From contig NZ_CATQJU010000001.1 in the NCBI RefSeq assembly GCF_958301595.1, positions 434,001 through 498,000 on the forward strand: 64,000 bases of DNA, written 5' to 3'. A program made the translations under genes and the position numbers. Position 1 is the first letter of the stretch. Each line of letters opens with the position of its first letter. This stretch comes from Porphyromonas vaginalis. Its GTDB lineage: Bacteria; Bacteroidota; Bacteroidia; Bacteroidales; Porphyromonadaceae. Positions 55,374 through 64,000 of the stretch are shown here, piece by piece. The notes beneath the pieces were generated by a model. It was not told the origin of the DNA and did not search any database. It was given only the letters and a program-made list of their open reading frames with translations.

Positions 55374-55883
55374 ATGAAACAGAAAACATTGCTTATCGCA
55401 CTCATCGTTAGCCTCCTGAGCGTCTGTAGTCTAGAGGCACAGAGGACGGCGGGACGTCGTGAGGTCACTGGTACGCTCAGCCTATCGGCTGTTGCCATCG
55501 AAGGAGGAATTGGTGTCTTCAATGTACTAGTGAATCCCTCTATAGGTTGGTTCGTCAAGGACAACTTCTCCGTAGGAGCTACGATCCACTACGAGGGCAC
55601 TGGTGAGCTAGGGGGACTCGGACTAGGGCCACAGGTTGCGTACTACTTCCCCTCTCAGAATAATTTGAACTTCTTTTTGAATGCCTTCGGAGGTCTCCAG
55701 ATGATTCACTTCTCGGGCTACAACTTCGTCGGGGGTGCTGTCGGTGTCGGTGCTGGTCTCTCTTGCGCCATTACTCCACGTGTGGCATGGCGGTCTGGCG
55801 TTGACTACAAGATGGGCATCTACTCAGGGCCCAGCTTAATTCATCGCATAGGCCTGGACATGGGCTTTTCGGTCAACTTCTAG
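55374..55883 (+). CDS. Small outer-membrane beta-barrel protein
   Basis: 169 residues. Signal peptide (QKTLLIALIVSLLSVCSLEAQ), then about eight amphipathic strands (VNPSIGWFVKDNFSVGATIHYEG, LGPQVAYYFP, FFLNAFGGLQMIHFSGYN, GVGAGLSCAITPRVAWRSGVDY) ending in an aromatic residue (MGFSVNF), as in OmpA/OmpW-size 8-stranded barrels of Bacteroidota. Specific role unknown. Followed by a strong terminator. Confidence 0.82.
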   Translation: MKQKTLLIALIVSLLSVCSLEAQRTAGRREVTGTLSLSAVAIEGGIGVFNVLVNPSIGWFVKDNFSVGATIHYEGTGELGGLGLGPQVAYYFPSQNNLNFFLNAFGGLQMIHFSGYNFVGGAVGVGAGLSCAITPRVAWRSGVDYKMGIYSGPSLIHRIGLDMGFSVNF

Positions 55884-55928
55884 CGTCTAGAGAACACTCT
55901 CTGACCCGATCCAGCAGACGATACCCCT

Positions 55929-55972
55929 AGGAGGCTCAATCGCACTATCCCGCGGTTGAGCCTCCTTTTTTA
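55929..55972 (+). terminator. Intrinsic terminator
   Basis: AGGAGGCTCAA(TCG) / (CGG)TTGAGCCTCCT followed by TTTTTTA, 45 bases after the outer-membrane gene. Confidence 0.9.
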
Positions 55973-56070
55973 TCCATATCCGCTACACAATCATGCCCGC
56001 ACACCACTTCTGAGCCCGCAATGTGAGACTTGCTCGACAAATGCTTGTAGCATAGTACTAAGCAATTACG

Positions 56071-56078
56071 TATATTTG
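56071..56078 (+). promoter_or_regulatory. -7 box of the LRR gene
   Basis: TATATTTG, 90 bases ahead of the ATG at 56169; the intervening leader is A/C rich with no other signal. Confidence 0.5.
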
Positions 56079-56168
56079 CCTGTGAATAGTCCGAGTTACT
56101 CCTTCATTCACTGATTCTTATCAATAGGTAAGCTACCGACGACACCAACTTAAAAACAGATATAAGTC

Positions 56169-57776
56169 ATGAAAACAGCTACGAAAACATTGCTCTGTGC
56201 CTTACTCCTGACATGGCCACTCTTGGCTACTGCTCAGACTCCTGGCGATAAGACACAGACCACCACCCCAACGATCGTGCTCACCACGGAGACTTCTGTC
56301 GGAGACACCATTTGGCTTTCCTTCGAGACAGACAACTGGGAGGATCCAATTATCGAGGGACTCAACCCTACGGGCGAATCAACCTTCGAAGGTAATCAGT
56401 ATACGGTGACCTCGCCTACGATCAAGCTGACGGGGGAGATAACCGACCTAGGATGCAAAAAGATCAAGCTCACAGCAATAGATCTATCTGGCATCTCATG
56501 TCTACAAACGCTCAACTGCTCAGACAATCAGCTCACGGAGCTAAAGATAGGAGAAAACACGAACCTATCGGGACTCTACTGCCAGCAAAATAAGCTCCAG
56601 CAGCTGGACCTATCTAAATGTAAGGCTCTATACGAGGTTTACTGTTTTGACAACCAGCTTCAGAGCCTCAAGCTCGGAGAGAGTCACCCCTCCTTTACAA
56701 TGCTCAAGGCGGCCAACAATCAGCTGACAGCTATCAATCTGAGTGGGTGTCCTAATGTAAAGGTTGTAGATCTAGGAAATAACAATCTAGAACACCTAAA
56801 CCTAGCCAACAACGTAGCTATCACCTGGCTACTCGTAGCCAATAACAAGCTCACGGATATAGACCTCTCTGCACAGACCAAGCTCGTACGACTAGATTGC
56901 TACAAGAACGAGCTCTCCGCGCTAGACCTTTCTAAGCTTGAGCAGCTCACCGTACTAGCAGCTGAGAGTAATCAGCTACAAGAGATTGATGTGTCACACT
57001 GTCCTAAGCTACAGGTGATGTCTGTAGAGCATAACTCGATAAAGAAGATAGATCTGTCACAAAACCCCGAATTAGGCAGTTTATGGTGCATTGAGAATCG
57101 TATCTACCCCAACGATATGCAGGCTCTCGTGACATCTTTGCCACAAAAGAAGTCTGCCAAACTGGTTGCAGTCAATACGCATAGCGACAACGAGCAAAAC
57201 GTAATCCTCAAAGCTCAAGTCGCAGAGGCAATCGCCAAGGGATGGACTGTCTACGACTTCAACCCTGAGACCAAGGATCTCATCCCATACGAGGGGAGCG
57301 ATACAACATTCCTCCACGTGACACTATCTGTCGGAGAGGGCGGCACAGCAAAAGTACTAGACGTGACTGACCCTGAGCGGATCCCCTTTGCTACCGAGAT
57401 AAAGGTCGAGGCGACACCTAACGAAGGCTATGACCTAGAGAGTATCAAGGTTGGAGATCAGGACATAACGGAAGACAAAGTTTACCTAGTCACCAAGGAT
57501 GTCGAGATCACCGTCACATTCCGCAGTGTTAATAGCATAGCTGATCCGACGAAGAGACAGGAGCTCACAATCACACCCAATCCTGCAAGAGACTTAGCGA
57601 GAGTGTATGGTCTCAAGCCCTACAGCGACATCTCTATCTATACGCAAGAGGGTAAGCGTATGGCAACCATTCAGGCAGATGCTCTGGGACACGGCGAGAT
57701 AGATCTGTCTACTTATCCATCTGGTAAGTACCTTGTGATCACCGAGGAGCATAGCGGATGGCTCATCGTACGATAA
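56169..57776 (+). CDS. Leucine-rich-repeat T9SS cargo protein
   Basis: 535 residues. Signal peptide (TKTLLCALLLTWPLLATAQ). Residues about 100-330 hold about ten bacterial LRRs of roughly 21 residues (LQTLNCSDNQLTELKIGENTNLSGL, VVDLGNNNLEHLNLANN, LVRLDCYKNELSALDLSKLEQL as pattern). Then an InlB-B-like domain (HVTLSVGEGGTAKVLDV, EIKVEATPNEGYDLESIKVG), related in sequence to the repeats of the 0-2 kb gene, and a type A T9SS sorting domain (LTITPNPARDLARVYG, ISIYTQEGKRM, IDLSTYPSGKYLV). Probably a surface ligand-binding protein. Confidence 0.88.
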   Translation: MKTATKTLLCALLLTWPLLATAQTPGDKTQTTTPTIVLTTETSVGDTIWLSFETDNWEDPIIEGLNPTGESTFEGNQYTVTSPTIKLTGEITDLGCKKIKLTAIDLSGISCLQTLNCSDNQLTELKIGENTNLSGLYCQQNKLQQLDLSKCKALYEVYCFDNQLQSLKLGESHPSFTMLKAANNQLTAINLSGCPNVKVVDLGNNNLEHLNLANNVAITWLLVANNKLTDIDLSAQTKLVRLDCYKNELSALDLSKLEQLTVLAAESNQLQEIDVSHCPKLQVMSVEHNSIKKIDLSQNPELGSLWCIENRIYPNDMQALVTSLPQKKSAKLVAVNTHSDNEQNVILKAQVAEAIAKGWTVYDFNPETKDLIPYEGSDTTFLHVTLSVGEGGTAKVLDVTDPERIPFATEIKVEATPNEGYDLESIKVGDQDITEDKVYLVTKDVEITVTFRSVNSIADPTKRQELTITPNPARDLARVYGLKPYSDISIYTQEGKRMATIQADALGHGEIDLSTYPSGKYLVITEEHSGWLIVR

Positions 57777-57839
57777 CACAGTTGACTAGAGACTCCCAGC
57801 ACGCTCCACTTATGCTCGGATCGTAGCTCTGCGGAGGCT

Positions 57840-57975
57840 CTCGTACCCTCGCCTCCGTAGATTCACCTGGGGCTCTACACCATTGAGCTAAGGCAATCAA
57901 CGGGGCGGCAACACTAGCGGGCATCAAGACGGTCGGCGTCACTTGGGTCGCTGCCGAGCAAGAGCTTCGCACCAA
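57840..57975 (+). pseudogene. Fragment of gldH 3' end (inverted duplicate)
   Basis: The DNA reads as the last 28-30 codons of gldH (matching LYTIELRQATGQATLAGIETVGVAWVAAEQ from the gene at 51244-51732) with several changes, on the opposite strand. The stop codon of the functional gene (GAGCAGTAG) is here GAGCAAGAG. Upstream of about 57875 the match fades. Too short and open-ended to be functional. Confidence 0.8.
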
Positions 57976-57980
57976 CAAAT

Positions 57981-58036
57981 AAAGCAGTCCCGCAGGGAGC
58001 ACTACATCGCTGTAGTCTCCTTGCGGGACTGCTCCG
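57981..58036. terminator. Bidirectional terminator, duplicate of the one at 50992
   Basis: AAAGCAGTCCCGCA / TTGCGGGACTGCT with TTTT on one side. Copied together with the gldH fragment; now ends the minus-strand gene at 58055 and probably the LRR gene. Confidence 0.8.
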
Positions 58037-58054
58037 TTTTATCAGATACGTCTT

Positions 58055-59668
58055 CTAGCGGACGAATCGTACGGTGCTAACGCCACGCTCCGTGACAACC
58101 TGACCAATGTAGAGACCCTGAGCTATGTCTGTCAGGGAGAGCCTTGAGGCAGCTACCAGCGTATAGCTGTCTAGTAGTCGACCGGCCATGTCATACAGAT
58201 AGAGCGTACCCGTAGCAGGCTCTGAGAAGAGAAGCGCATCGCCCTGCCAGCGGATCGAGAGTCCGTTAGGCTGCAGCTCTACAGGAGCAACGCCTAGAGG
58301 CTGAGCGAGGAATTGCTTGTCAATACGTAGATACGCATTGCGATAGTAGTTTGTCCCCGTCATGTCCACAGCGCAAGCTGCGATAGTTTTGCCATCAGCA
58401 GAGATCGCGATGGTCCCCATATCAGTGATGCTCTTTTGCTCCGTCTCACCATCAGACGTGTAGGAGTAGGTGAAGAACTCAGACAGATCCTTACCCGTCA
58501 CACTCTTGAGATACTCCAGTATCGTGAGCTTCCGACCATCAGGATAAACGACATAAGTCGTACGATCATTGGGATCCATACTACCATCGGGATAGCAGAT
58601 CCAGCCACCATCCTGGGTACGTCCTAATCCGCCGAGACCATAAGCCTCCTTGATATTGATCCGCTCGATGCTACCATCAGCGACATTTAATGCTCCAGGA
58701 TAAGAGACAGTCGTATAGTCCTCCCCCTCACCGATTAGCTCTTGGATAGAGATCATCCAGTATCCACTTGCTGGAGACATAATCTGCCAAGCCTGATCAG
58801 GAGCAACACCCTTGACCACCTTATCATACGCCTCTAGCCAAGCATTGTAAGCCTTGTTGAACTCAGCTTCTTGATTTTTGTATAGGACCGAGTCTTGCTC
58901 ATAGTCTGCCGTTACGAAGTCGTCCCAGTCGGGCTCAGGACCAGGCAGTGGGGCATCTAGATTGTAGATGAATGAGTCGCAAGGTGTAGAGCACTGATAC
59001 TGTCCCTGCTCATCCAGTTGCCAGAAGAGTGGTCTGTCAGAGCCATTGCGGGTGTTTTGTCGACCTAAGATCTTCTTGCCATCAGACGAGCAGAAGAAAG
59101 CCTGCGTATAGTTAGGTTTGTTGCCCAGATAGTCTTTGTCCAGCACGGGGAGTGTCTTGACCGTCCAGGAGCCGTCCTCAGCTCGTGTGCCATAGATCGG
59201 GAGCGTCATACTCGCCTGAGCGTAGGTCGGATCCATCACGTACCCCACGAGGAACTTAGCGTCAGGAGTCACATAGACAGGTCTTACGTCAGGCCAGTCG
59301 CTCTCAGGAGTCTTGATCTCGTGTAGCTTCTTTTGTGCCAGATTGCAGACAAAGGCTCCTACCTCATCCTGAGCAACAAATATCTCACCCTCATCAGAGA
59401 CCGCGTAGATCATATACTTCTCAGCACCCGTCTCAGAGAGGAAGAGCGAGGTGGTGTCTCGCTGTGTATCATAGCAGAAGGCTGTCGAGTTAGGACTGCC
59501 ACCATAGATGTAGCGCCCATTGGGGCTAGTACCGTAGATGGAGAAGTTGCACGCCTCGGCAGGTAGGGCCTTCGGCTCTTGCGTGATCTTACACCCAGCC
59601 TGCTGAGCGGTCACTGCGTAGCTCAGAGCAAGGAGTAAGAGTAATGAAGATAGTAGTTTTCTTGTCAT
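58055..59668 (-). CDS. T9SS-exported beta-propeller-like protein
   Basis: 537 residues. Signal peptide (RKLLSSLLLLLALSYAVTAQ), then repeated beta-blade-like segments with SPNGRYIYGGS, SDEGEIFVAQDE, TPDAKFLVGYVM, SSDGKKILGRQN, SADGKTIAACAV, the (S/D)(P/D/E)(D/N)GK pattern of WD40/TolB-like propellers. The end is a T9SS type A sorting domain (LQPNGLSIRWQGDALLFSEP, YLYDMAGRLLDSYTL, LTDIAQGLYIGQVV). Function unknown; the pattern resembles other Porphyromonas surface proteins with dipeptide-rich blades. Confidence 0.8.
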   Translation of the reverse strand: MTRKLLSSLLLLLALSYAVTAQQAGCKITQEPKALPAEACNFSIYGTSPNGRYIYGGSPNSTAFCYDTQRDTTSLFLSETGAEKYMIYAVSDEGEIFVAQDEVGAFVCNLAQKKLHEIKTPESDWPDVRPVYVTPDAKFLVGYVMDPTYAQASMTLPIYGTRAEDGSWTVKTLPVLDKDYLGNKPNYTQAFFCSSDGKKILGRQNTRNGSDRPLFWQLDEQGQYQCSTPCDSFIYNLDAPLPGPEPDWDDFVTADYEQDSVLYKNQEAEFNKAYNAWLEAYDKVVKGVAPDQAWQIMSPASGYWMISIQELIGEGEDYTTVSYPGALNVADGSIERINIKEAYGLGGLGRTQDGGWICYPDGSMDPNDRTTYVVYPDGRKLTILEYLKSVTGKDLSEFFTYSYTSDGETEQKSITDMGTIAISADGKTIAACAVDMTGTNYYRNAYLRIDKQFLAQPLGVAPVELQPNGLSIRWQGDALLFSEPATGTLYLYDMAGRLLDSYTLVAASRLSLTDIAQGLYIGQVVTERGVSTVRFVR

Positions 59669-59701
59669 ACTATTTGAATCGTTTAAGAGTTGATGTTACC
59701 A

Positions 59702-59709
59702 CAAAGCTA
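59702..59709 (-). promoter_or_regulatory. -7 box of the propeller gene
   Basis: TAGCTTTG on the minus strand, 33 bases ahead of the ATG at 59668. Confidence 0.55.
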
Positions 59710-59861
59710 CCACTTTTTTCGAGAAAAACAACGCCCCCAACGTGGATATCGTGCTAAGGGGAGTAGATCGTAAGAGGTCCTCTCTGAATTGGTCGAATCA
59801 TTAGCTGGATCGTTGGTCGGACGTAACCCTCGCTATATAGCTAGAAATAGTTACCTTTGCC

Positions 59862-59869
59862 CTATCCTA
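59862..59869 (+). promoter_or_regulatory. -7 box of the PCMD lipoprotein gene
   Basis: TACCTTTG, 19 bases ahead of the ATG at 59889. Confidence 0.65.
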
Positions 59870-59888
59870 GTGTAAAACATAGTACAGA

Positions 59889-60902
59889 ATGAAACGAATC
59901 TCTTGGACTCTCGGCATCCTGCTCACGCTCGCCCTCCTCATTGCGGCAGGTTGTAGTGGCGAAGACCCCATCAAGGCTAAGCGTATCGCTATCGAAAACG
60001 GCACCTACAAGCCAAAGCCCAAACCTGAGCCAGAACCTAACCCTAACCCCGACCCCGATCCGAACCCTAATCCCAATCCAGATCCTAACCCCGATCCTAA
60101 TCCAGACCCTAATCCCGATCCTAATCCCGATGACAAGATCGAGCTGAAGGAGGTCACCTTCACCTTTGACGAGTGGGTCAAGCCCAAGGGAACCTACCAG
60201 CTACCCGTAGAGAAGAGTCTCTCGAAGCTACTCGCGGGCGACCCCTACTGGATGTCTGCAAGCAATGTGGGTGCTGCCAAAGCACTAAAACCCACCTCTC
60301 CAGTACGTCCTCTGACATCTGGTCGCACGGGACAAGCTCTTGAGCTGGAAACCATTAGGGGAATGACTATCGTTCGCAAAGGCATCATCGCTGGAGCTCT
60401 CTACTGCGGATCACTGGATGAGGGCATTATGGCCACCCAACCTATAGAGTCTACAAAGTTTGGTCAGCCCGTCTTTGCCATACCTATCTCTATCAAGGGA
60501 TACTATCAGTGGCTCCCTGGCAAAGATCTTGTCGATGGGAAGAAGAGTAACCAGGTGATCAAAGGAGAGCAGGACGAGGCTACGATCGCCTGCGTCTTTT
60601 ACGATATCTCGCAAGACAATAGTTACCTCAATGGTAAGACGCTCTACACCGATTCACGCATCCTAGCAAAGGTGCAGATACACCCCCAGCCTACTAAGGA
60701 GGGTGTGTGGACTCCCTTTGAGAGCAAACTGGAGATCGTCAATGAGGCGGCCTACAAGCAGATAGATCTGCAGAAAGGCAAGTACCGTATGGCTCTTATC
60801 TTCTCGTCTAGTGCTCGTGGCGACGAATTCATCGGAGCTATCGGCAGTCGCCTGCGCATTGACGACTTTACTGTGACACTAGGCATACCCACCAAGAAGT
60901 AA
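59889..60902 (+). CDS. PCMD-domain lipoprotein with Pro-Asn/Asp repeat linker
   Basis: 337 residues. Lipoprotein signal (LLTLALLIAAGC). A Lys/Pro/Glu then PNPDPNPD linker covers residues about 40-82, coded by an imperfect GATCCTAATCCC tandem array. The C-terminal domain (about 85-335) matches the PCMD (putative carbohydrate metabolism) family pattern: GRTGQALELETI, AGALYCGSLDEG, FGQPVFAIPISIKGYYQWLPGKD, and a beta-sandwich ending IGSRLRIDDFTVTLG. Anchored in the outer membrane, perhaps surface-exposed on its stalk. Next gene, a barrel, follows after 12 bases. Confidence 0.85.
   Translation: MKRISWTLGILLTLALLIAAGCSGEDPIKAKRIAIENGTYKPKPKPEPEPNPNPDPDPNPNPNPDPNPDPNPDPNPDPNPDDKIELKEVTFTFDEWVKPKGTYQLPVEKSLSKLLAGDPYWMSASNVGAAKALKPTSPVRPLTSGRTGQALELETIRGMTIVRKGIIAGALYCGSLDEGIMATQPIESTKFGQPVFAIPISIKGYYQWLPGKDLVDGKKSNQVIKGEQDEATIACVFYDISQDNSYLNGKTLYTDSRILAKVQIHPQPTKEGVWTPFESKLEIVNEAAYKQIDLQKGKYRMALIFSSSARGDEFIGAIGSRLRIDDFTVTLGIPTKK
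60024..60131 (+). repeat. Short tandem repeat (GATCCTAATCCC-like)
   Basis: About 100 bases of degenerate 6-12 base units, coding for (Pro-Asn-Pro-Asp)n. Length may vary by slippage in multiples of three without frameshift. Confidence 0.8.
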
Positions 60903-60914
60903 TCCGCTACAGAT

Positions 60915-61673
60915 ATGACTACACGGCAACTACACACAGGGATAGTTACCCTCCTGCTGGCACTCCTTACGGCACCGCTACTGAGGGCACAAGCTCCTGT
61001 GGAAGACAAGGACGACCTAGAGTTTGGCATCAAGGCTGGTCTCAATGTCGGAGCTACCACGCCCCTACCCAAGCCGAAGGCTATCGACAAGATCTACACT
61101 TGGAATCCCCACATGAACATCGCCATCAAGGGATGGCTCTCCTACCACCTCCCCGACACCAAAGGGTGGCACCTAGACACGGGACTAGAGATGGAGCGCA
61201 AGGGTATGTACGTCTGTACCCATGCCACAGATATGCGTATCAATATAGGCGATGGGCAGGAAGCTGCGTGGGGACTCTTTACGGGCAATAACAGCACCGA
61301 GTTTATCAACTACTACCTCACGCTCCCGATGCTGGTCGCCTACCATACGAGCAAAGATAAGTTTCGTATGCAGGTAGGCTTCTACCTCTCCTATCTGATG
61401 CAACAGAGCTTTAAGGTAACACTCGATGGAGACGGTACGCTCAATGGCGACCCCATCTCTCCAGATCACCTCGTCGACTACGACCTGTCAGACCACTTTA
61501 ATAAGCTAGATATGGGTGTCAGGGTAGGCTTCGACTACTTCTTTCATCAGCGTCTCGGTGTGACTGCACAACTCAATATGAGCTTCGAGCCAGCGCTAGA
61601 TCGGAGCTTTACGATGATGCCCTTTCCGCTCTACAATATCTACGCTTTTGCGGGCTTTGCTTACCGCATCTAA
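60915..61673 (+). CDS. Outer-membrane beta-barrel protein (porin/PorT-like fold)
   Basis: 252 residues. Signal peptide (HTGIVTLLLALLTAPLLRAQ), then the start ELEFGIKAGLNVGA common to OMP_b-brl_2 (PF13568) proteins, amphipathic strands (GWHLDTGLEMERKGMYV, INYYLTLPMLVAYH, FRMQVGFYLSYLM, LGVTAQLNMSFEP) and the terminal YNIYAFAGFAYRI. Twelve bases after the PCMD lipoprotein; a barrel-lipoprotein pair is a common layout, and the two may form a complex. Confidence 0.82.
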   Translation: MTTRQLHTGIVTLLLALLTAPLLRAQAPVEDKDDLEFGIKAGLNVGATTPLPKPKAIDKIYTWNPHMNIAIKGWLSYHLPDTKGWHLDTGLEMERKGMYVCTHATDMRINIGDGQEAAWGLFTGNNSTEFINYYLTLPMLVAYHTSKDKFRMQVGFYLSYLMQQSFKVTLDGDGTLNGDPISPDHLVDYDLSDHFNKLDMGVRVGFDYFFHQRLGVTAQLNMSFEPALDRSFTMMPFPLYNIYAFAGFAYRI

Positions 61674-61749
61674 GTAGAGCTGAGAGAGGGCTCTGTGATC
61701 CCAGACAGCGCAGAGAGCTGATGCATGATACCTGAAGAGAGTTTTTTAC

Positions 61750-61757
61750 TACCTTTG
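61750..61757 (+). promoter_or_regulatory. -7 box of the DPM1-like gene
   Basis: TACCTTTG 74 bases ahead of the ATG at 61832. Confidence 0.6.
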
Positions 61758-61831
61758 TAGTGCTGTGGCAGGGGGGCATCTAGTCGCGCTCCCTACCCTA
61801 CGCATGACCACTCACAGATACCCTTCACGCT

Positions 61832-62587
61832 ATGCACGCTAGCCTTGTCATCATACCCACCTACAACGAGCGCGAGAATGTCGCCGAGATGATTCGAGCC
61901 GTCTTGGCACTGCCCGAAGCCTTCGATCTGCTGATCCTAGATGACAATTCGCCTGACGGAACCGCTGAGATCGTGCGTACGCTACAGCAGGAGACGACCT
62001 ACGCCGATCGCCTGCACCTGATTGTACGCCCCGGCAAGATGGGACTGGGCACAGCTTATCTTACAGGCTTCGAGTGGGCACTGGAGCATGGCTACGACTA
62101 CATCTTTGAGATGGATTGCGACTTCAGTCACCCCCTCTCGGCGCTACCACACCTCCTACGCGCCGTCTCGGAGGAGGGCTACGATGTAGCGGTGGGCTCT
62201 CGATACGTGCGGGGTGGAGGGGTCAAGGATTGGCCTCTCGGTCGCATACTTATGAGCTATCTCGCATCAGTCTACGTGCGCATCATCACCTGGCTACCAG
62301 TACGAGATACGACGGCTGGCTTCGTCTGCTACAGGCGTGAGGTGCTAGAGACGATGAGACTAGACGAGGTGCACTTCAAGGGCTATGCCTTCCAGATCGA
62401 GATGAAGTACACGGCGCACTGTCTAGGCTTTAAGATCAAGGAGGTACCCATCACCTTTGTCAATCGTAAGCTCGGGAGCTCGAAGATGAATGGTTCGATC
62501 TTTGGCGAAGCCTTCACGGGCGTTCTCAAGCTACGCTACTGGCAGCTCTTTAAGGGCTTCCCCAAGCGTCGTAATCCAGCTAAGTAA
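61832..62587 (+). CDS. Polyprenol-phosphate mannosyltransferase (DPM1-like, GT2)
   Basis: 251 residues. GT2 marks: [58 protein letters not shown] (DxD), [13 protein letters not shown] and the [14 protein letters not shown] motif diagnostic of DPM1/Ppm1 enzymes. It loads a sugar, usually mannose, on a polyprenyl phosphate on the cytoplasmic face. No C-terminal membrane helix. It ends just one base before pyrC begins. Confidence 0.9.
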   Translation: MHASLVIIPTYNERENVAEMIRAVLALPEAFDLLILDDNSPDGTAEIVRTLQQETTYADRLHLIVRPGKMGLGTAYLTGFEWALEHGYDYIFEMDCDFSHPLSALPHLLRAVSEEGYDVAVGSRYVRGGGVKDWPLGRILMSYLASVYVRIITWLPVRDTTAGFVCYRREVLETMRLDEVHFKGYAFQIEMKYTAHCLGFKIKEVPITFVNRKLGSSKMNGSIFGEAFTGVLKLRYWQLFKGFPKRRNPAK

Positions 62588-62588
62588 T

Positions 62589-63944
62589 ATGAGACAGATC
62601 ATACTCGGAGCGACCATTATCAATGAAGGTCGGCAGGTCGTCGGCTCCGTATGCCTTTCCGACGAGCGAATTGAGTCTATACATATAGGTGTCGACAAAG
62701 TGTCTGACCTCCCCAGCGAACTACTCCAAGGAGCAGAGATTGTGGAGGCGCACGGGCTTTGGCTACTCCCTGGCTGCATCGACGATCAGGTACACTTTAG
62801 AGAGCCAGGACTAACCCACAAGGGAGACATAGCGCACGAGAGCCGTGCTGCCGTGGCTGGCGGTGTCACCTCCTATATGGACATGCCGAATGTAAAGCCC
62901 CCGACGGTCACCCTCGAGGCACTCCTCGACAAGCGTCAGCGCGCTCAGGAGACAAGCTGGGCAAACTACGCTTTCTACTTCGGCGGGACTAATGACAACG
63001 CTCCCGAAGCGTGTGCCATTGACCCAGCCCTGATACCTGGGTACAAGCTCTTCCTAGGAGCCTCCACGGGCAATATGCTGGTGGACAGCGAGGAGGCACT
63101 CGACTACTTCTTTGCCCATGCGCCCAAGCTCATCGCTACACACTGCGAGAGCGAGGAGATCATTACACGCAATAAGGAGATCTACCGCCAGCGATACGAT
63201 GGTCATCCACCCATTGAGACACATCCGCTGATACGCTCTCGTGAGGCGTGCTACGAGTCTTCACACAATGCCATAGAGCGCGCCAAGCGTCTCGGTGCTA
63301 GACTACACGTACTACATCTATCGACTGCGGAGGAGATGAATCTCTTCTCTGCAGCCCCTCTTTCGCCCGAGAAGCGCATCACCGCCGAGGTATGCGTCCA
63401 CCACTTATGGTTTACCGATGAGGACTACAGTCGCCTAGGCAACCGCATCAAGTGGAATCCCGCCGTCAAGACGGCTCGCGACCGTGAGGCTCTGCGCCAA
63501 GCGCTCGTCGAGGGTCGCATCGATGTGATCGCCACCGACCATGCGCCTCACACACTAGCCGACAAGGAGGGCGATGCCCTCACGGCAGCCTCTGGCGGTC
63601 CGCTCGTACAGCACAGTCTCTTGATGATGCTGGAGCTGGCTCACGAGGGGCTTTGGTCGCCAGAACTGGTGGTTGAGAAGATGGCACACGCACCCGCACA
63701 GCTCTTTGGCGTCCGTGAGCGAGGCTACATACGCACAGGCTACTACGCAGACCTAGTCCTCATCGATCCTCATCAAGAGACTACAGTGACTAAGGAGAAC
63801 CTCTACAGCAAGTGCGGCTGGTCGCCCCTGGAGGGCTACACCTTCTCGCATCGCATCGTAGCTACTTGGGTCAATGGACAGGTCGCTTACCGTGATGGAC
63901 AACTGACCAGTCGTCCGCTGGTACACGCACTCACCTTCGCCTGA
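62589..63944 (+). CDS. pyrC: Dihydroorotase
   Basis: 451 residues from the ATG at 62589 ([16 protein letters not shown]); the longer frame to 62490 overlaps the upstream gene. Zinc-dependent amidohydrolase that cyclises carbamoyl-aspartate in pyrimidine synthesis. Ligands and motifs: [18 protein letters not shown] (HxR), [45 protein letters not shown] and the active-site Asp in [15 protein letters not shown] class I-like, long form. One base after the mannosyltransferase gene, a pairing also known in other Porphyromonas genomes by recollection. Confidence 0.95.
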   Translation: MRQIILGATIINEGRQVVGSVCLSDERIESIHIGVDKVSDLPSELLQGAEIVEAHGLWLLPGCIDDQVHFREPGLTHKGDIAHESRAAVAGGVTSYMDMPNVKPPTVTLEALLDKRQRAQETSWANYAFYFGGTNDNAPEACAIDPALIPGYKLFLGASTGNMLVDSEEALDYFFAHAPKLIATHCESEEIITRNKEIYRQRYDGHPPIETHPLIRSREACYESSHNAIERAKRLGARLHVLHLSTAEEMNLFSAAPLSPEKRITAEVCVHHLWFTDEDYSRLGNRIKWNPAVKTARDREALRQALVEGRIDVIATDHAPHTLADKEGDALTAASGGPLVQHSLLMMLELAHEGLWSPELVVEKMAHAPAQLFGVRERGYIRTGYYADLVLIDPHQETTVTKENLYSKCGWSPLEGYTFSHRIVATWVNGQVAYRDGQLTSRPLVHALTFA

Positions 63945-64000
63945 TCTAGCTCTTTCTAGAGGGCAAATCGACATTTGGGTGTCCAACCCTTTCGCTACGT

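Noticed and set aside
60005-60187. Gly-Ser-repeat frame on the minus strand
   Set aside because: Complement of the Pro-Asn/Asp linker array; not a gene.

Overview
The window looks like a chromosomal segment of a Porphyromonas-type Bacteroidota. Three lines of evidence support this. The sequence is repeatedly marked by the Bacteroidota -7 promoter box TAnnTTTG (often with TTTG about 20 bp upstream). Several secreted proteins end in type IX secretion (T9SS) sorting domains, and a GldH-type lipoprotein is present. The ribosomal/RNA polymerase cluster has the order usual for the phylum (xerC, hpf, tRNAs, tuf, tRNA-Trp, secE, nusG, rplKAJL, rpoBC). Base composition is moderately GC-rich, with a few visibly AT-richer islands. 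The species call is inference; no 16S gene is in the window.

Layout. 0-2.5 kb: 3' end of a giant T9SS-exported protein made of 222-bp tandem repeats. 2.7-7.1 kb: dihydrofolate reductase, histidyl-tRNA synthetase, a 175-bp MITE, and three tandem FKBP prolyl isomerases predicted for cytoplasm, periplasm and membrane. 7.3-11.1 kb: bioF-bioG-bioC plus a thioredoxin-like lipoprotein. 11.2-12.2 kb: SRP RNA, tRNA-Thr and a murein L,D-transpeptidase-like protein. 18.0-12.2 kb (minus strand): a five-gene unit (M20 dipeptidase, adenosine-type deaminase, purine nucleoside phosphorylase, a helical protein, GT3 glycogen synthase). 18.2-20.7 kb: a NYN-nuclease/cold-shock protein, repeat-rich DNA and a secreted protein. 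20.7-24.1 kb: a phosphoethanolamine transferase and a paralogue that has lost its catalytic residues. 24.1-39.3 kb: a xerC-hpf in-frame fusion, then the translation/transcription core ending with rpoC and a strong terminator.

39.5-43.4 kb: two AT-richer secreted proteases behind near-duplicate promoters, separated by a cluster of perfect inverted repeats. 47.5-43.4 kb (minus): a glycosyltransferase unit and a CotH protein. 47.6-49.4 kb: a repeat-and-transposon hotspot with a complete ISAs1-family element (19-bp ends, 10-bp target duplication) and small elements sharing its ends. 49.6-54.1 kb: PepSY-like lipoprotein, a second 175-bp MITE, gldH, ricT-like PSP1 gene and yitT. 54.3-61.7 kb: NADAR-like gene, tRNA-Pro, outer-membrane proteins, two T9SS cargo proteins and a PCMD lipoprotein. 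61.8-63.9 kb: polyprenol-phosphate mannosyltransferase-like gene and dihydroorotase.

The strongest unexplained signals are: (1) two 95%-like copies of a ~300-bp CCACGTGG-palindrome element at 19.4 and 47.7 kb, each with a promoter-like box; (2) an inverted duplication of the gldH 3' end and terminator (51.0 and 57.9 kb) that preserves the empty target site of the 175-bp MITE; (3) the single-codon stop loss that appears to fuse a Xer recombinase to ribosome hibernation factor; (4) the catalytically dead phosphoethanolamine-transferase partner; (5) ISAs1-derived MITEs. All coordinates and similarities were read by eye; no alignment or database search was run.
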